DNA of 64,000 bases from an uncultured Flavobacteriaceae bacterium (GCA_905181615.1 CAJIYH010000002.1:558001-622000), one strand, 5' to 3'; counted from the stretch's first letter, positions 55,758-63,971 are shown. Notes: generated by a model not told the origin, from the letters alone. Program-made: numbers and translations.

Positions 55758-56354
55758 ATGTATATGTCAGTTTCCCTCATTAAAGAAAAAGATAGTGTCC
55801 TTGTTAAAGGATATATAAATGGTTGCGAACGTTCTCTTGCAGTTCTCATTGAAAGACACAAGCTTAAGATTTATAACTTTATTTACTCTAAGGTTTTTGA
55901 TCGTGATATTGCGGAAGATATTTTTCAGGATACGTTTATAAAAGTTATAAAAACATTAAGAAAAGGTTCGTACCAAGAAGAAGGAAAGTTTTTGCCTTGG
56001 GTAATGCGAATTTCTCATAATTTAGTTATTGATCATTTTAGAAAAAATAATCGCATTCCAATTTTTGAGAGTAAAGATGAATTTGATATTTTTCAAATCA
56101 TTGGTGATGATGCTCCAAACATAGAGAGCAATATGATTGACAGGCAGGTAGTTGAAGATCTTCAAAAACTTATCATTGAATTACCCGATGATCAACGTGA
56201 AGTACTAACGATGCGTTTGTATAAGGATATGAGTTTTAAGGAAATTGCAGAAACAACAGGTGTTAGCATCAATACAGCTTTAGGTAGAATGAGGTATGCG
56301 GTAATTAACATCCGTAAACTTATAGAAGAGCACCAGATCGTTTTATGCGCTTAA
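55758..56354 (+). CDS. RNA polymerase sigma-70 family (ECF-type) sigma factor
   Basis: A 198-residue sigma factor. Region 2 spans about residues 25-95 (LAVLIERHKLKIYNFIYSKV, AEDIFQDTFIKVI, FLPWVMRISHNLVIDHFRK). Region 4 spans about 130-185 (ELPDDQREVLTMRLYKDMSF, KEIAETTGVSINTALGRMR, a helix-turn-helix). No anti-sigma factor with a membrane helix is adjacent, so the mode of control is unclear. ATG 55758 (MYMSVSL) is used; ATG 55764 is an alternative. It is followed 52 bases later by a small companion gene. Regulon unknown. Confidence 0.9.
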   Translation: MYMSVSLIKEKDSVLVKGYINGCERSLAVLIERHKLKIYNFIYSKVFDRDIAEDIFQDTFIKVIKTLRKGSYQEEGKFLPWVMRISHNLVIDHFRKNNRIPIFESKDEFDIFQIIGDDAPNIESNMIDRQVVEDLQKLIIELPDDQREVLTMRLYKDMSFKEIAETTGVSINTALGRMRYAVINIRKLIEEHQIVLCA

Positions 56355-56406
56355 AATATACTATTCTCGGTTTTTTTTCGTTGTGTTTATGTAAGCAAAC
56401 TCTCAT

Positions 56407-56550
56407 ATGGAAAAAAACTACTCAAAAAAATTACCGAATAACAATTCAGAAGGCCCAAGCGACTTAACTATTAAGCGTATTCTTGCTTTTTCTAAAGCAA
56501 TGAATACAATGAATAGCATTCAAATTCACACTATAGAGGAAGCTTCATAG
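56407..56550 (+). CDS. Conserved 47-residue protein downstream of the sigma factor
   Basis: An ATG at 56407 opens a 47-residue frame (MEKNYSKKLPNNNSEGPSDL then TIKRILAFSKAMNTMNS), ending at 56550. It has the pattern I associate with a small protein found directly downstream of this sigma factor in other flavobacteria (a basic polar N-terminus, then I-LAFSKA). It has no membrane segment or cysteine. A role as sigma modulator is inference from position. Its stop abuts the nth stop in convergent orientation. Confidence 0.6.
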   Translation: MEKNYSKKLPNNNSEGPSDLTIKRILAFSKAMNTMNSIQIHTIEEAS

Positions 56551-57201
56551 CTAATTTTTTAAAATCGCATTTAATACAGTTTTCCTTCCAATTGTTTTAG
56601 TAATTACATCCTTGTCTATATTCCATCCTCTTGCGGGAGAATATTCTCTACCATACCAAATTATTTGCAAGTGTAAATCATTCCATTTTTCTTTTGGAAA
56701 AAGTCTTTTAGCATCTCTTTCAGTCTGTACAACAGAAGTTCCTTTAGAAAACCCCCAACGATATAAAAGTCTGTGAATGTGAGTGTCTACAGGGAATGCA
56801 GGAACACCAAAAGCCTGAGACATTACAACTCCAGCTGTTTTATGCCCCACAGCAGGAAGCTCTTCTAAAGCTTCAAAACTTTGTGGAACCTTACCATTAT
56901 GTTTATCTAGAAGAATGTGAGACAATCCATAAATCCCTTTAGATTTCATAGGAGACAAGCCCACGGGTTTTATGATTTCTCTAATTTCTTCGACTGAAAG
57001 TTTTATCATATCTTGGGGGGTATCAGCTTTTGCAAAAAGCAAAGGGGTGATTTTGTTTACTCTAACATCTGTACTCTGAGCAGACATCAAAACGGCAATT
57101 AACAGTGTATAGGGATCTTTATGATCAAGAGGAATTCGAATTTTGGGATATAAATCCTGAAGCGTTTTCATAGCAAAAGCAACTTTCTCTTTTTTTGTCA
57201 T
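56551..57201 (-). CDS. nth: Endonuclease III (lacking the iron-sulfur cluster cysteines)
   Basis: A 216-residue DNA glycosylase/AP lyase that removes oxidised pyrimidines. The helix-hairpin-helix LEELPAVGHKTAGVV contains catalytic Lys121, and the general Asp139 is in PVDTHIHR. Unlike E. coli Nth, the C-terminus (HLQIIWYGREYSPARGWNID) has none of the four cysteines that hold the 4Fe-4S cluster. The only recognisable family change is that loss. I recall the same in other flavobacterial Nth proteins, so it is probably lineage-wide rather than a defect here. It is divergent from bcp. ATG start. Confidence 0.93.
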   Translation of the reverse strand: MTKKEKVAFAMKTLQDLYPKIRIPLDHKDPYTLLIAVLMSAQSTDVRVNKITPLLFAKADTPQDMIKLSVEEIREIIKPVGLSPMKSKGIYGLSHILLDKHNGKVPQSFEALEELPAVGHKTAGVVMSQAFGVPAFPVDTHIHRLLYRWGFSKGTSVVQTERDAKRLFPKEKWNDLHLQIIWYGREYSPARGWNIDKDVITKTIGRKTVLNAILKN

Positions 57202-57215
57202 TTGAATTGTGGTTC

Positions 57216-57269
57216 AGTAGGTTAGTTTATTCAAGTTAAAACAATTTAAGTGCAGTTTTATAACCTACT
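57216..57269. promoter_or_regulatory. Long-spaced inverted repeat in the nth/bcp divergent region
   Basis: Perfect 9-bp arms AGTAGGTTA (57216-57224) and TAACCTACT (57261-57269) are separated by 36 bases between the divergent nth and bcp genes. The spacing is about 5 helical turns between arm centres, so both could face the same side for a looped regulator. It could also be chance. No full promoter box was found. Confidence 0.3.
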
Positions 57270-57301
57270 AATCTTTTTGTAATTTAGAAAAAAAATCACA
57301 G

Positions 57302-57763
57302 ATGAATACATTAAAAGCAGGAGATTTAGTTCCAAATTTCAGTTGTGCTGACGAAACTGGGAAAGTGCATAATTTAACAGATTATCAAGGTAAGAAACTT
57401 GTTGTTTTCTTTTACCCAAGAGCAAGCACTCCTGGTTGTACAGCAGAAGCTTGTGATTTGCGCGATCACTTTACAGAAATTAAAGATGCTGGATACAGCT
57501 TATTGGGTGTTAGTGCAGATAGTCAAAAAAAGCAATTGAATTTCTCTACTAAATATGAATTTCCTTTCCCGCTTTTAGCGGATGAAAATAAAGAAGTTAT
57601 TGAAGCTTTTGGTGTTTGGGGTTTAAAGAAATTTATGGGTCGAGAATACGATGGTATTCATCGTAAAACATTTATAGTAAATGAAGAGGGTAAGGTGCAA
57701 CGCGTTATAGATAAGGTTAAAACCAAAGTCCACGCTGCTCAAATATTAAATCCCGAAGATTAA
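57302..57763 (+). CDS. bcp: Thioredoxin-dependent thiol peroxidase (Bcp/PrxQ)
   Basis: A 153-residue peroxiredoxin reducing hydrogen and alkyl peroxides. The peroxidatic Cys46 and the resolving Cys51 lie in ASTPGCTAEACDLRD, the Bcp arrangement with five-residue separation. The thioredoxin fold begins KLVVFFYPR at residues 32-40. The C-terminal stretch with GIHRKTFIVNEEGKV is typical. ATG at 57302. It is divergent from nth, pairing an antioxidant with a repair gene for oxidised bases, and convergent with the conserved unknown gene four bases away. Confidence 0.95.
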   Translation: MNTLKAGDLVPNFSCADETGKVHNLTDYQGKKLVVFFYPRASTPGCTAEACDLRDHFTEIKDAGYSLLGVSADSQKKQLNFSTKYEFPFPLLADENKEVIEAFGVWGLKKFMGREYDGIHRKTFIVNEEGKVQRVIDKVKTKVHAAQILNPED

Positions 57764-57766
57764 ATT

Positions 57767-59209
57767 CTATTTTTTAATACCGGGATCGAAGCCAAACATC
57801 TTGTTTTTCACAATCATTTCTGAAATACCTTCAGGTAGATGTTGGTCCCATCCTTTTTCATTATTCTTAATTTGTTTCAAAATTTTTCTTGAAAACACAT
57901 CCAAATATTCTAGTTCATAGTCATAGATATCGACTACTTTTCCATTGTATTTAAAGAATTTATAGAAATCTTTCATCCTTGGATGAAGTTTAAGGTTGTT
58001 ACTGGTTACAATATCTCCTTGATCGTTTTTCATAGGATAGAGATACACTTTCAGGTTGTTATAAAACATCTTGCCAAACGCTTCTAGAATACCACCACTT
58101 ATATCTTTGTAATAGTTTTCATCGAATACATCAACAAAACTGTTCACACCCATAGCAAGAGCCATTTGTTTTTTGGTGTACTGAGATAAATAATCAACAA
58201 GCCTGTAATATTCTTTGAAATTAGAAATCATTACAATATGTCCTAGTGAACATAGTAGCTTGGCACGATCCATAAAATCTTTTTCATCTATTTCTCCTTG
58301 AGAAATTAAATTAGACAGGGTTATTTCAAAAATAACTACTGTCTTATTTTCTTTTACTTCTTGTTCTTGAAGAAACACTTCTAGTGATTTTTCAAACATG
58401 TCAATGTTAACCTTGGTTACAGGTCTAAAACTTCCACGTAATGCAAGAATATTTTTTTTATAAAGTTCACGAGCCGGAAGTATATTATTTCCGTCTGGAT
58501 TAAACATCACTGCCTCAGTCATGCCTTTTTTTACCAACTGCAAACTCATGAGCCTGTTGTCTACACCTTCAAAATTTGGTCCTGAAAAGTTGATTGTATC
58601 AATTTCAATCGCGTCTTTATCTATGTGGTCATAAAGGTATTTTAATAGTTTTTTGGGCTGGTCGTTTTTGTAAAATGCACCATAAATAAGATTAGCCCCC
58701 ATGATACCTAGTGATTCTTGCTGAAACCTTGCCTCTGATTGATGAAATCGAACATGTAATATTATTTTACTAAATTCTTTGTCTGGTCCAGTCTGAAAAC
58801 GAATACCCATCCATCCATGGCCTTTAAATTTCTTGGCAAAATCTATTGTAGTTACGGTGTTTGCGTATGTAAAGAACATTTTGTTTGGATGCTCTGACCT
58901 TGGGATTCTGTTTTCCAACAGCTTAATTTCATGATCAAGCATCTTATTTAAACGAGTTTCAGTGACATATCTTCCATCTTCTTCTTCACCATAGATGTTA
59001 TCACTGAAATTTTTGTCATAAGCACTAATTGTCTTGGCAATGGTTCCTGAGGCACCACCTACCCTAAAAAAGTGTCTAGCTACCTCTTGACCAGCTCCTA
59101 TTTCAGCAAAGGTCCCGTAAATATGTTCGTTAAGATTTATTCGTAAAGCTTTGGATTCTATAGAAGGTCTGTTTTCTAATTCATGTTCTCCAGGTAGTTG
59201 TGTTGACAT
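57767..59209 (-). CDS. Conserved 480-residue protein of unknown function
   Basis: A 480-residue soluble protein from the ATG at 59209 (MSTQLPGEHELENRPSI); a longer frame from 59230 adds seven residues without a family match. I recognise it as a very conserved Bacteroidota family commonly mislabelled TonB-dependent receptor, or nicotinate-nucleotide adenylyltransferase. Its sequence has no signal peptide, plug or barrel. Key stretches: FAEIGAGQEVARHFFRVGG (about residues 32-50), TIAKTISAYDKNFSD, and FFTYANTVTTIDFAKKF. No catalytic signature is evident to me. A strong minus-strand promoter lies upstream. It may be an enzyme given the invariant glycine-rich and FxxGGASGT region. Confidence 0.85.
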   Translation of the reverse strand: MSTQLPGEHELENRPSIESKALRINLNEHIYGTFAEIGAGQEVARHFFRVGGASGTIAKTISAYDKNFSDNIYGEEEDGRYVTETRLNKMLDHEIKLLENRIPRSEHPNKMFFTYANTVTTIDFAKKFKGHGWMGIRFQTGPDKEFSKIILHVRFHQSEARFQQESLGIMGANLIYGAFYKNDQPKKLLKYLYDHIDKDAIEIDTINFSGPNFEGVDNRLMSLQLVKKGMTEAVMFNPDGNNILPARELYKKNILALRGSFRPVTKVNIDMFEKSLEVFLQEQEVKENKTVVIFEITLSNLISQGEIDEKDFMDRAKLLCSLGHIVMISNFKEYYRLVDYLSQYTKKQMALAMGVNSFVDVFDENYYKDISGGILEAFGKMFYNNLKVYLYPMKNDQGDIVTSNNLKLHPRMKDFYKFFKYNGKVVDIYDYELEYLDVFSRKILKQIKNNEKGWDQHLPEGISEMIVKNKMFGFDPGIKK

Positions 59210-59227
59210 AGTAAATGTATTACGTAA

Positions 59228-59261
59228 CAAATGTACAAAGTTTGTTTATTCTAGAGACAAA
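59228..59261 (-). promoter_or_regulatory. Minus-strand promoter overlapping the divergent plus-strand promoter
   Basis: On the minus strand TTTG (59261-59258) and TACATTTG (59235-59228) are separated by 22 bases. The predicted start is about 14 bases before the ATG at 59209. It overlaps the plus-strand promoter at 59241-59273. Confidence 0.65.
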
Positions 59262-59273
59262 TTTCTACCTTTG
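59241..59273 (+). promoter_or_regulatory. Promoter of the MBL-hydrolase gene, predicting a leaderless transcript
   Basis: TTTG at 59241-59244 and TACCTTTG at 59266-59273 are separated by 21 bases, an excellent consensus match. The -7 box ends only five bases before the ATG at 59279, so transcription should begin at or next to the start codon. Confidence 0.75.
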
Positions 59274-59278
59274 AAATC

Positions 59279-60049
59279 ATGTTTAAGATTATATTTTTAG
59301 GAACAGGAACTTCTCAGGGGATTCCAATAATTGGAAGTAAACATCCCGTATGTTTAAGCAAAAATCCTAAAGACAAGAGACTTCGGGTTTCAATTGCTAT
59401 ATCTTGGAATGATTTTATTTATGTAATTGATTGTGGACCAGACTTTAGGCAACAAATTTTACGCAATCCAATCCCCAGACTTGATGGAGTTATATTTACG
59501 CACGAGCATGCAGATCATACTGCAGGATTAGACGATATAAGACCTTTTTTCTTTAGACAAGGTAATATTGATTTTTATGCCTCTCAGAAAGTCTTTTCTG
59601 CTTTAGACATACGCTTCTCTTATATTATGAATGATGCGAATAAATATCCAGGAGCCCCTTCAATTAACAAGAATTTAGTAAATAAAAACAAAAAATTCAA
59701 ACTTCAAGATCTATTTATAACACCCATTGAAGTTATGCATCACAAACTTGAAGTAATGGGTTATAGGTTTGGAAATTTCGCCTATTTGACTGACGTAAAA
59801 ACTATTACGGATGAAGAACTTAAAAAACTAGAAAACCTCGATGTTTTGGTTTTAAGTGCACTTAGGGTTGAACCACATCCCTCTCATTTAAATTTAGAAG
59901 AAGCTCTAATCTTAGCCAAAAAAATCAACCCAAAAAAAACATATTTTACACACATAAGTCATTTACTAGGTTTTCATGATGAAGTTGAAGCTAGTTTACC
60001 CTCAAACATTCACTTGGCATACGATACATTAGAAATAACATCAAGCTAA
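59279..60049 (+). CDS. Metallo-beta-lactamase fold hydrolase (PhnP-like)
   Basis: A 256-residue cytoplasmic hydrolase. The metal motif FTHEHADH (His75, His77, Asp79, His80) is complete, and further ligands are in VMHHKL and HISHLLG. GTGTSQGIPIIG at 8-19 is characteristic of the PhnP/RNase Z-like branch of cyclic-phosphodiesterases. The substrate is likely a cyclic phosphodiester, by inference from the branch. ATG at 59279 lies immediately after the promoter. The next gene starts 12 bases after its stop. Confidence 0.87.
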   Translation: MFKIIFLGTGTSQGIPIIGSKHPVCLSKNPKDKRLRVSIAISWNDFIYVIDCGPDFRQQILRNPIPRLDGVIFTHEHADHTAGLDDIRPFFFRQGNIDFYASQKVFSALDIRFSYIMNDANKYPGAPSINKNLVNKNKKFKLQDLFITPIEVMHHKLEVMGYRFGNFAYLTDVKTITDEELKKLENLDVLVLSALRVEPHPSHLNLEEALILAKKINPKKTYFTHISHLLGFHDEVEASLPSNIHLAYDTLEITSS

Positions 60050-60060
60050 TTCACCCTTTT

Positions 60061-60552
60061 ATGAAAAAAAATATATTTGTTTATCTCTTTTCTTTTGCTT
60101 CATTAATATTGATTTTTCAAGTAGTCAATAGCAATAAAATAATGACAGATCAACAAACTCGATTGGAGAAAAAAGTGGCTAAAGTCAATGCACTTAAGGA
60201 TTCTTTGAAAGTTGAAAAACGACGAATTTTAAATAACGTATATTTTTCGCTAGATACAAATCAAGCTGCTTCAGGGTATTTCGGAGATTTAGGTTTTGAT
60301 GTAAATTCAACTCAAATAAAAGATGCTCTTTACGACACAAATCTATTGTCGGCGGATGCTTCTTTAGTCCCTTATGCAGGAATGGGAGGTAAGTTTTTAA
60401 TCAATAAAATAAAAGTATTAAACTATAAATGGCTTATTGCAAATTTTTCTAATGGAACATTAGGAGGGGAATTATTTGTTAAATACACCATAGCAGCAGA
60501 TGCTTCTATTACTTTTAATGTTGTAGAACATTTTCTTTACCCAACAAATTAA
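60061..60552 (+). CDS. Membrane-anchored conserved protein of unknown function
   Basis: A 163-residue protein with an N-terminal signal anchor (about residues 4-24). A coiled-coil-like helix with many Lys and Glu residues follows (RLEKKVAKVNALKDSLKVEK), then a compact globular part ending NVVEHFLYPTN. I recognise no catalytic motif. The helix suggests oligomerisation. It is 11 bases downstream of the MBL hydrolase and so likely co-transcribed. The stop overlaps the alpha/beta hydrolase stop by four bases in convergent orientation. ATG start. Confidence 0.7.
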   Translation: MKKNIFVYLFSFASLILIFQVVNSNKIMTDQQTRLEKKVAKVNALKDSLKVEKRRILNNVYFSLDTNQAASGYFGDLGFDVNSTQIKDALYDTNLLSADASLVPYAGMGGKFLINKIKVLNYKWLIANFSNGTLGGELFVKYTIAADASITFNVVEHFLYPTN

Positions 60553-61208
60553 GCTTCTTTACTTTGAAGCCATTGCAATAAGTCTCTAAAATTGTCAGGG
60601 CTAATAGTATGTGGGGCATCATACTCTTTATAAGCCACAGTAACTCCTTTTTCTCTTAGGCTGTCAATTCCTCTGCGGGTATGAGCTAGAGGTATTACAG
60701 GGTCAATAATCCCGTGGGAACTGAAGCATTTCAAATCTGCTTTACTTTCTGATGATTCTTGATCTAATTTAGGATTATAAAATCCACTTAAAGCCATTAT
60801 TCTATTTATTGATTTAGGATAGGACATTCCTAAAGACCAACTCAAAATAGCACCTTGACTAAAGCCTAGAAGATCGACGTTCTTTTTAGAAGAATTTAAA
60901 CGTTTTAAATGATGTTCTATGTTTAAAATAATTAAATTTCGAGACTGAATCCCTTCTTCATCATTTGACCATTTATTCATATCCTTATCAAACGTAATTG
61001 TATACCATGCATAACTTCCTTCTGCTAATACAATAGGAGCTCTTAGAGCAATTATGTGGTAATTATTTGGAAGATATTGAGCGAATGAAAATAAATCTCC
61101 CTCATAACTTCCGTAGCCATGAATTAAAAATAAAATGGGTGAATTTTCACTTGTTTCGATTGGAGCTTGATGTAGGTATTCTAAAATTTGATTGGAATCT
61201 ATATTCAT
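60549..61208 (-). CDS. Alpha/beta hydrolase (phospholipase/carboxylesterase family)
   Basis: A 219-residue esterase-like hydrolase. The nucleophile elbow GFSQG contains Ser117, the oxyanion-region stretch is LIHGYGSYEG, the acid is likely Asp in HGIIDPVIP (about residue 170), and the His is in APHTIS near the C-terminus. This pattern resembles bacterial carboxylesterases of the acyl-protein-thioesterase type. The substrate is unknown. Its ATG overlaps the stop of the upstream dihydroorotase homologue by four bases (ATGA), indicating translational coupling. Confidence 0.85.
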   Translation of the reverse strand: MNIDSNQILEYLHQAPIETSENSPILFLIHGYGSYEGDLFSFAQYLPNNYHIIALRAPIVLAEGSYAWYTITFDKDMNKWSNDEEGIQSRNLIILNIEHHLKRLNSSKKNVDLLGFSQGAILSWSLGMSYPKSINRIMALSGFYNPKLDQESSESKADLKCFSSHGIIDPVIPLAHTRRGIDSLREKGVTVAYKEYDAPHTISPDNFRDLLQWLQSKEA

Positions 61209-62455
61209 TTGAGGGTAGTCTGCGAATTATTAATAACACCATAAACAGTTCCTTGTATTTGGCTGTTTATAAAGGCACAATTTTTTGAAGTTGAAATTAA
61301 GTTTTCTTCTTTCAGTGTGTCTATTCCAGAAGGATTAAACAAGGAAAGGTTTGCTTTTTGCCCCACTTCAATTGTTGTATTTTCTATTCCAAAAATATCT
61401 TTCCCTTTAGTCAAAATAGCAATTACTTTTTCTTCGGGAAATAAGGTTGAAAGAACTCCGTACATAGCTTCAAGCCCAGTAGTACCCGAATTTGCAAAAC
61501 CAAACTCTAAATGTTTAAGTTCAATATTTAGTGGTTCGTGATTGGAAGTTACTAAATCGATAGTACCATCAATTACAGCCTGTCTAAGTGCGATTCTGTC
61601 GTTAGCGCTACGAAGGGGAGGGTCAAGCTTGTAAAGTGTATCAAAATCAATAAGCTCTTCGTCAGTGAAAACTAAATTTGCAAGAGCTACACTACAAGAT
61701 AAATTAAGACCTTTTTTTTTAGCTTTTCTTATCAATTCAACCCCTTCTTCGGATGATATACAAGGGATGTGTAGTTTACCACCTGTATATTCTAAAACAG
61801 CTACATCACGTTGAATCTGCAATATTTCACTCAGAGAGGGTGATCCTAATAGCCCATTGCGGGTACTTATTTCTCCTTCGTGAACGCCCCCTTGAACACC
61901 AATATTCGTGTCGGTAGGATTTGAAACAATTAGACCGTTAAATCGCTGTGCATATTGTAAGCCAATTTTTAATAGCTCCGCATTTTTTATGGGTTTTTTA
62001 TAATCTCCAAAAGCTACAGCTCCATTTTGTTTTAAACCAAATAGTTCAGTTAAAGTTTTACCGTCCTGATTTTTTGAGAATGAGGCAATTGGAAATATTT
62101 GAGTTGCAAATTTATTTCCTGCGTTTTTTAAATAAGATACGCTTGATTGGTTGTCCGTTATTGGATTGGTATTCGGATTAACTGCAACCTGAGAGAATCC
62201 ACTAATTCCAGCGGTTTTGAGGCCATTTTCAAGTGTTTCTCTTTCTTCATAACCAGGTTCACCAAAACAAACACTGCTGTCAAACCAACCTCTAGAAACA
62301 TGGAGGTTAGGATACTTTATTTCTTCAGCAGTTTCATCAACAATATCATTTTCTATTGCAGTGATAATGCCGTTGGTTATTAAAATATCTTTAATGGAGT
62401 AATGGAATGCGTTTTTAGGGTCAATTAAAGTCGCTTTTTTAAGGAGTATTTTCAT
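61205..62455 (-). CDS. Dihydroorotase-like amidohydrolase, probably non-catalytic
   Basis: A 416-residue TIM-barrel protein of the dihydroorotase/hydantoinase family, from the ATG at 62455 (MKILLKKATLIDPK); a longer frame to 62488 adds 11 atypical residues. In active dihydroorotase the metal motif is DxHxHxREPG. Here the matching residues are DSSVCFGEPG (59-68), with Ser61, Cys63 and Gly65 replacing His, His and Arg. The C-terminal metal Asp motif also reads TSNHEPL instead of TSDHAP. The fold is retained (GGKLHIPCISS, PLRSANDR). I recall the same substitutions in other flavobacterial homologues, so a structural or regulatory role (PyrC-like partner) is likelier than a broken gene. It is coupled to the downstream esterase. 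Confidence 0.85.
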   Translation of the reverse strand: MKILLKKATLIDPKNAFHYSIKDILITNGIITAIENDIVDETAEEIKYPNLHVSRGWFDSSVCFGEPGYEERETLENGLKTAGISGFSQVAVNPNTNPITDNQSSVSYLKNAGNKFATQIFPIASFSKNQDGKTLTELFGLKQNGAVAFGDYKKPIKNAELLKIGLQYAQRFNGLIVSNPTDTNIGVQGGVHEGEISTRNGLLGSPSLSEILQIQRDVAVLEYTGGKLHIPCISSEEGVELIRKAKKKGLNLSCSVALANLVFTDEELIDFDTLYKLDPPLRSANDRIALRQAVIDGTIDLVTSNHEPLNIELKHLEFGFANSGTTGLEAMYGVLSTLFPEEKVIAILTKGKDIFGIENTTIEVGQKANLSLFNPSGIDTLKEENLISTSKNCAFINSQIQGTVYGVINNSQTTLK

Positions 62456-62534
62456 TAATTGTAAAACAAGTTCCAAATGTGTAAACAAAAGTACAAAACT
62501 AAAGGGAATCTTAAAGGTTTAAATTGCAGGAGGT

Positions 62535-63299
62535 TTAAAATTTTTCAAAAGCGCCTAATCCAAAAAGGGCAAAATCATATTTTACTGGATCTTCAGAATC
62601 CATAATTCGTAGTTGTTTATCGAGTTCGAGTACCGCTTTGGCATCATTCTGCTTTCGGTTAAGAATCCCTAATTTTCTGGCAATCGTTCCCGAATGAACG
62701 TCTAATGGACACGAGAGGTTCCTCGGGTGCATGCTTTTCCAAAGACCAAAATCTACACCCGAAGTGTTAGGTCTAACCATCCATCGTAAGTACATGTTTA
62801 TTCGTTTGGCAGCCGAGCCTTTAACTGGATCTGCTAAATGCTTTTCGGTTCTCAGTTCATGGGGGAGTTCAAAAAAATCTTTTTTAAAATTATGTAAAGC
62901 TGTTTGTAGAGGCATCTTCGAAACATGCTGAGTAATACAAAATTCAAGACCTCCTTTATTCACATATAGATTTTTGATGGCTTGTACAAAGTATTTTAAA
63001 TCGGTTGCGTTAAAAGTTCTGTGAACAAATCCATCAAAAACATCCAAATCACTTGTTTGGTGGTTGACAATAAAATCAAATGGAGCTTCATCCATAAGTT
63101 TCATCATTTTATTTGCGTTCTTAATGATGCTTGTTCTATTTCCCCATGCAATTGTTGCAGCAAGAAAACCCGCTATTTCTACATCTTCTTTTTTAGTAAA
63201 ACGATGAGGAATTTGAATTGGATCTGCACTTATAAAATCTTGAGACTGATAGTGATTTGCTTTGAGATCTAGGAATTCTTTAAGTTCATCAAACTTCAT
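62535..63299 (-). CDS. TIGR02757 family protein
   Basis: A 254-residue protein. It matches the TIGR02757 pattern: DPIQIPHRFTKKEDVEIAGF near residues 25-45, AATIAWGNR at 47-55, and DFGLWKSMHPRNLSCPLDVH near 180-200. The family's function is unknown; some resemble the HhH-GPD DNA-glycosylase fold, and the DVHSG stretch with the Arg-Lys-Leu-Gly motif fits that idea. ATG at 63299 directly abuts the stop of the LolD-type gene, so the two are translationally coupled. Confidence 0.82.
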   Translation of the reverse strand: MKFDELKEFLDLKANHYQSQDFISADPIQIPHRFTKKEDVEIAGFLAATIAWGNRTSIIKNANKMMKLMDEAPFDFIVNHQTSDLDVFDGFVHRTFNATDLKYFVQAIKNLYVNKGGLEFCITQHVSKMPLQTALHNFKKDFFELPHELRTEKHLADPVKGSAAKRINMYLRWMVRPNTSGVDFGLWKSMHPRNLSCPLDVHSGTIARKLGILNRKQNDAKAVLELDKQLRIMDSEDPVKYDFALFGLGAFEKF

Positions 63300-63971
63300 T
63301 TATCTAACTATTTTTCCATCAATCAGTTCAATTTTCCGATCCGCTTTTTCTGCTAACTCTTTATTGTGAGTTACAATAACAAATGTATGTCCATATTGAT
63401 GTCTTAAATCAAAAAATAGCTGATGGAGTTGATCAGCAGTTTCACTATCTAAATTACCACTAGGTTCGTCTGCAAAAATAATGGAAGGGTTATTCATCAA
63501 AGCTCGAGCTACAGCAACACGTTGCTGTTCTCCTCCTGATAACTCAGCTGGTTTGTGTGATGACCTTCCCGATAAACCAAATTGATCGATCAGGCTAGTT
63601 GCTCGCTTTTCCGCATCTTTAATTGAAGTCCCTTTAATGAAAGCAGGAATCATTATGTTTTCTAGTGCATTGAATTCTGGAAGTAGCTCGTGAAACTGAA
63701 AAATGAAACCTAGTTCTTGATTTCTAAAATCTGACAACTCATTTTCTGTAAGATTAAGAATGTCTGTATCATTTATTTCTAGAAATAAATCAGGGGTTTT
63801 GTCTGGCGAAGATAAGGTACCGAGTATTTGTAGAAGTGAAGTCTTTCCAGCACCTGAAGGTCCGACAATTGCTATAATTTCACCTGCATTGATTTCTAAG
63901 TCTATGTTTTTTAGAATCTTAACATCTCCTAATTGCTTGTGGATATTACGTGCAACAATAAGTTTTTTCAT
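63300..63971 (-). CDS. lolD: ABC transporter ATP-binding protein, LolD/MacB-type
   Basis: A 223-residue ATPase. Walker [10 protein letters not shown] at residues 37-45, Q-loop [10 protein letters not shown], signature [15 protein letters not shown] and Walker [14 protein letters not shown] are intact. Short length, the LLPEFxALENxMxP stretch and GNLDS fit the LolD/MacB/FtsE group that powers lipoprotein release or MacB-type efflux. The matching LolC/E-type permease is not in view on this side. The adjacent TIGR02757 gene is coupled downstream. ATG at 63971. The last 29 bases of the window show no further gene. Confidence 0.88.
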   Translation of the reverse strand: MKKLIVARNIHKQLGDVKILKNIDLEINAGEIIAIVGPSGAGKTSLLQILGTLSSPDKTPDLFLEINDTDILNLTENELSDFRNQELGFIFQFHELLPEFNALENIMIPAFIKGTSIKDAEKRATSLIDQFGLSGRSSHKPAELSGGEQQRVAVARALMNNPSIIFADEPSGNLDSETADQLHQLFFDLRHQYGHTFVIVTHNKELAEKADRKIELIDGKIVR

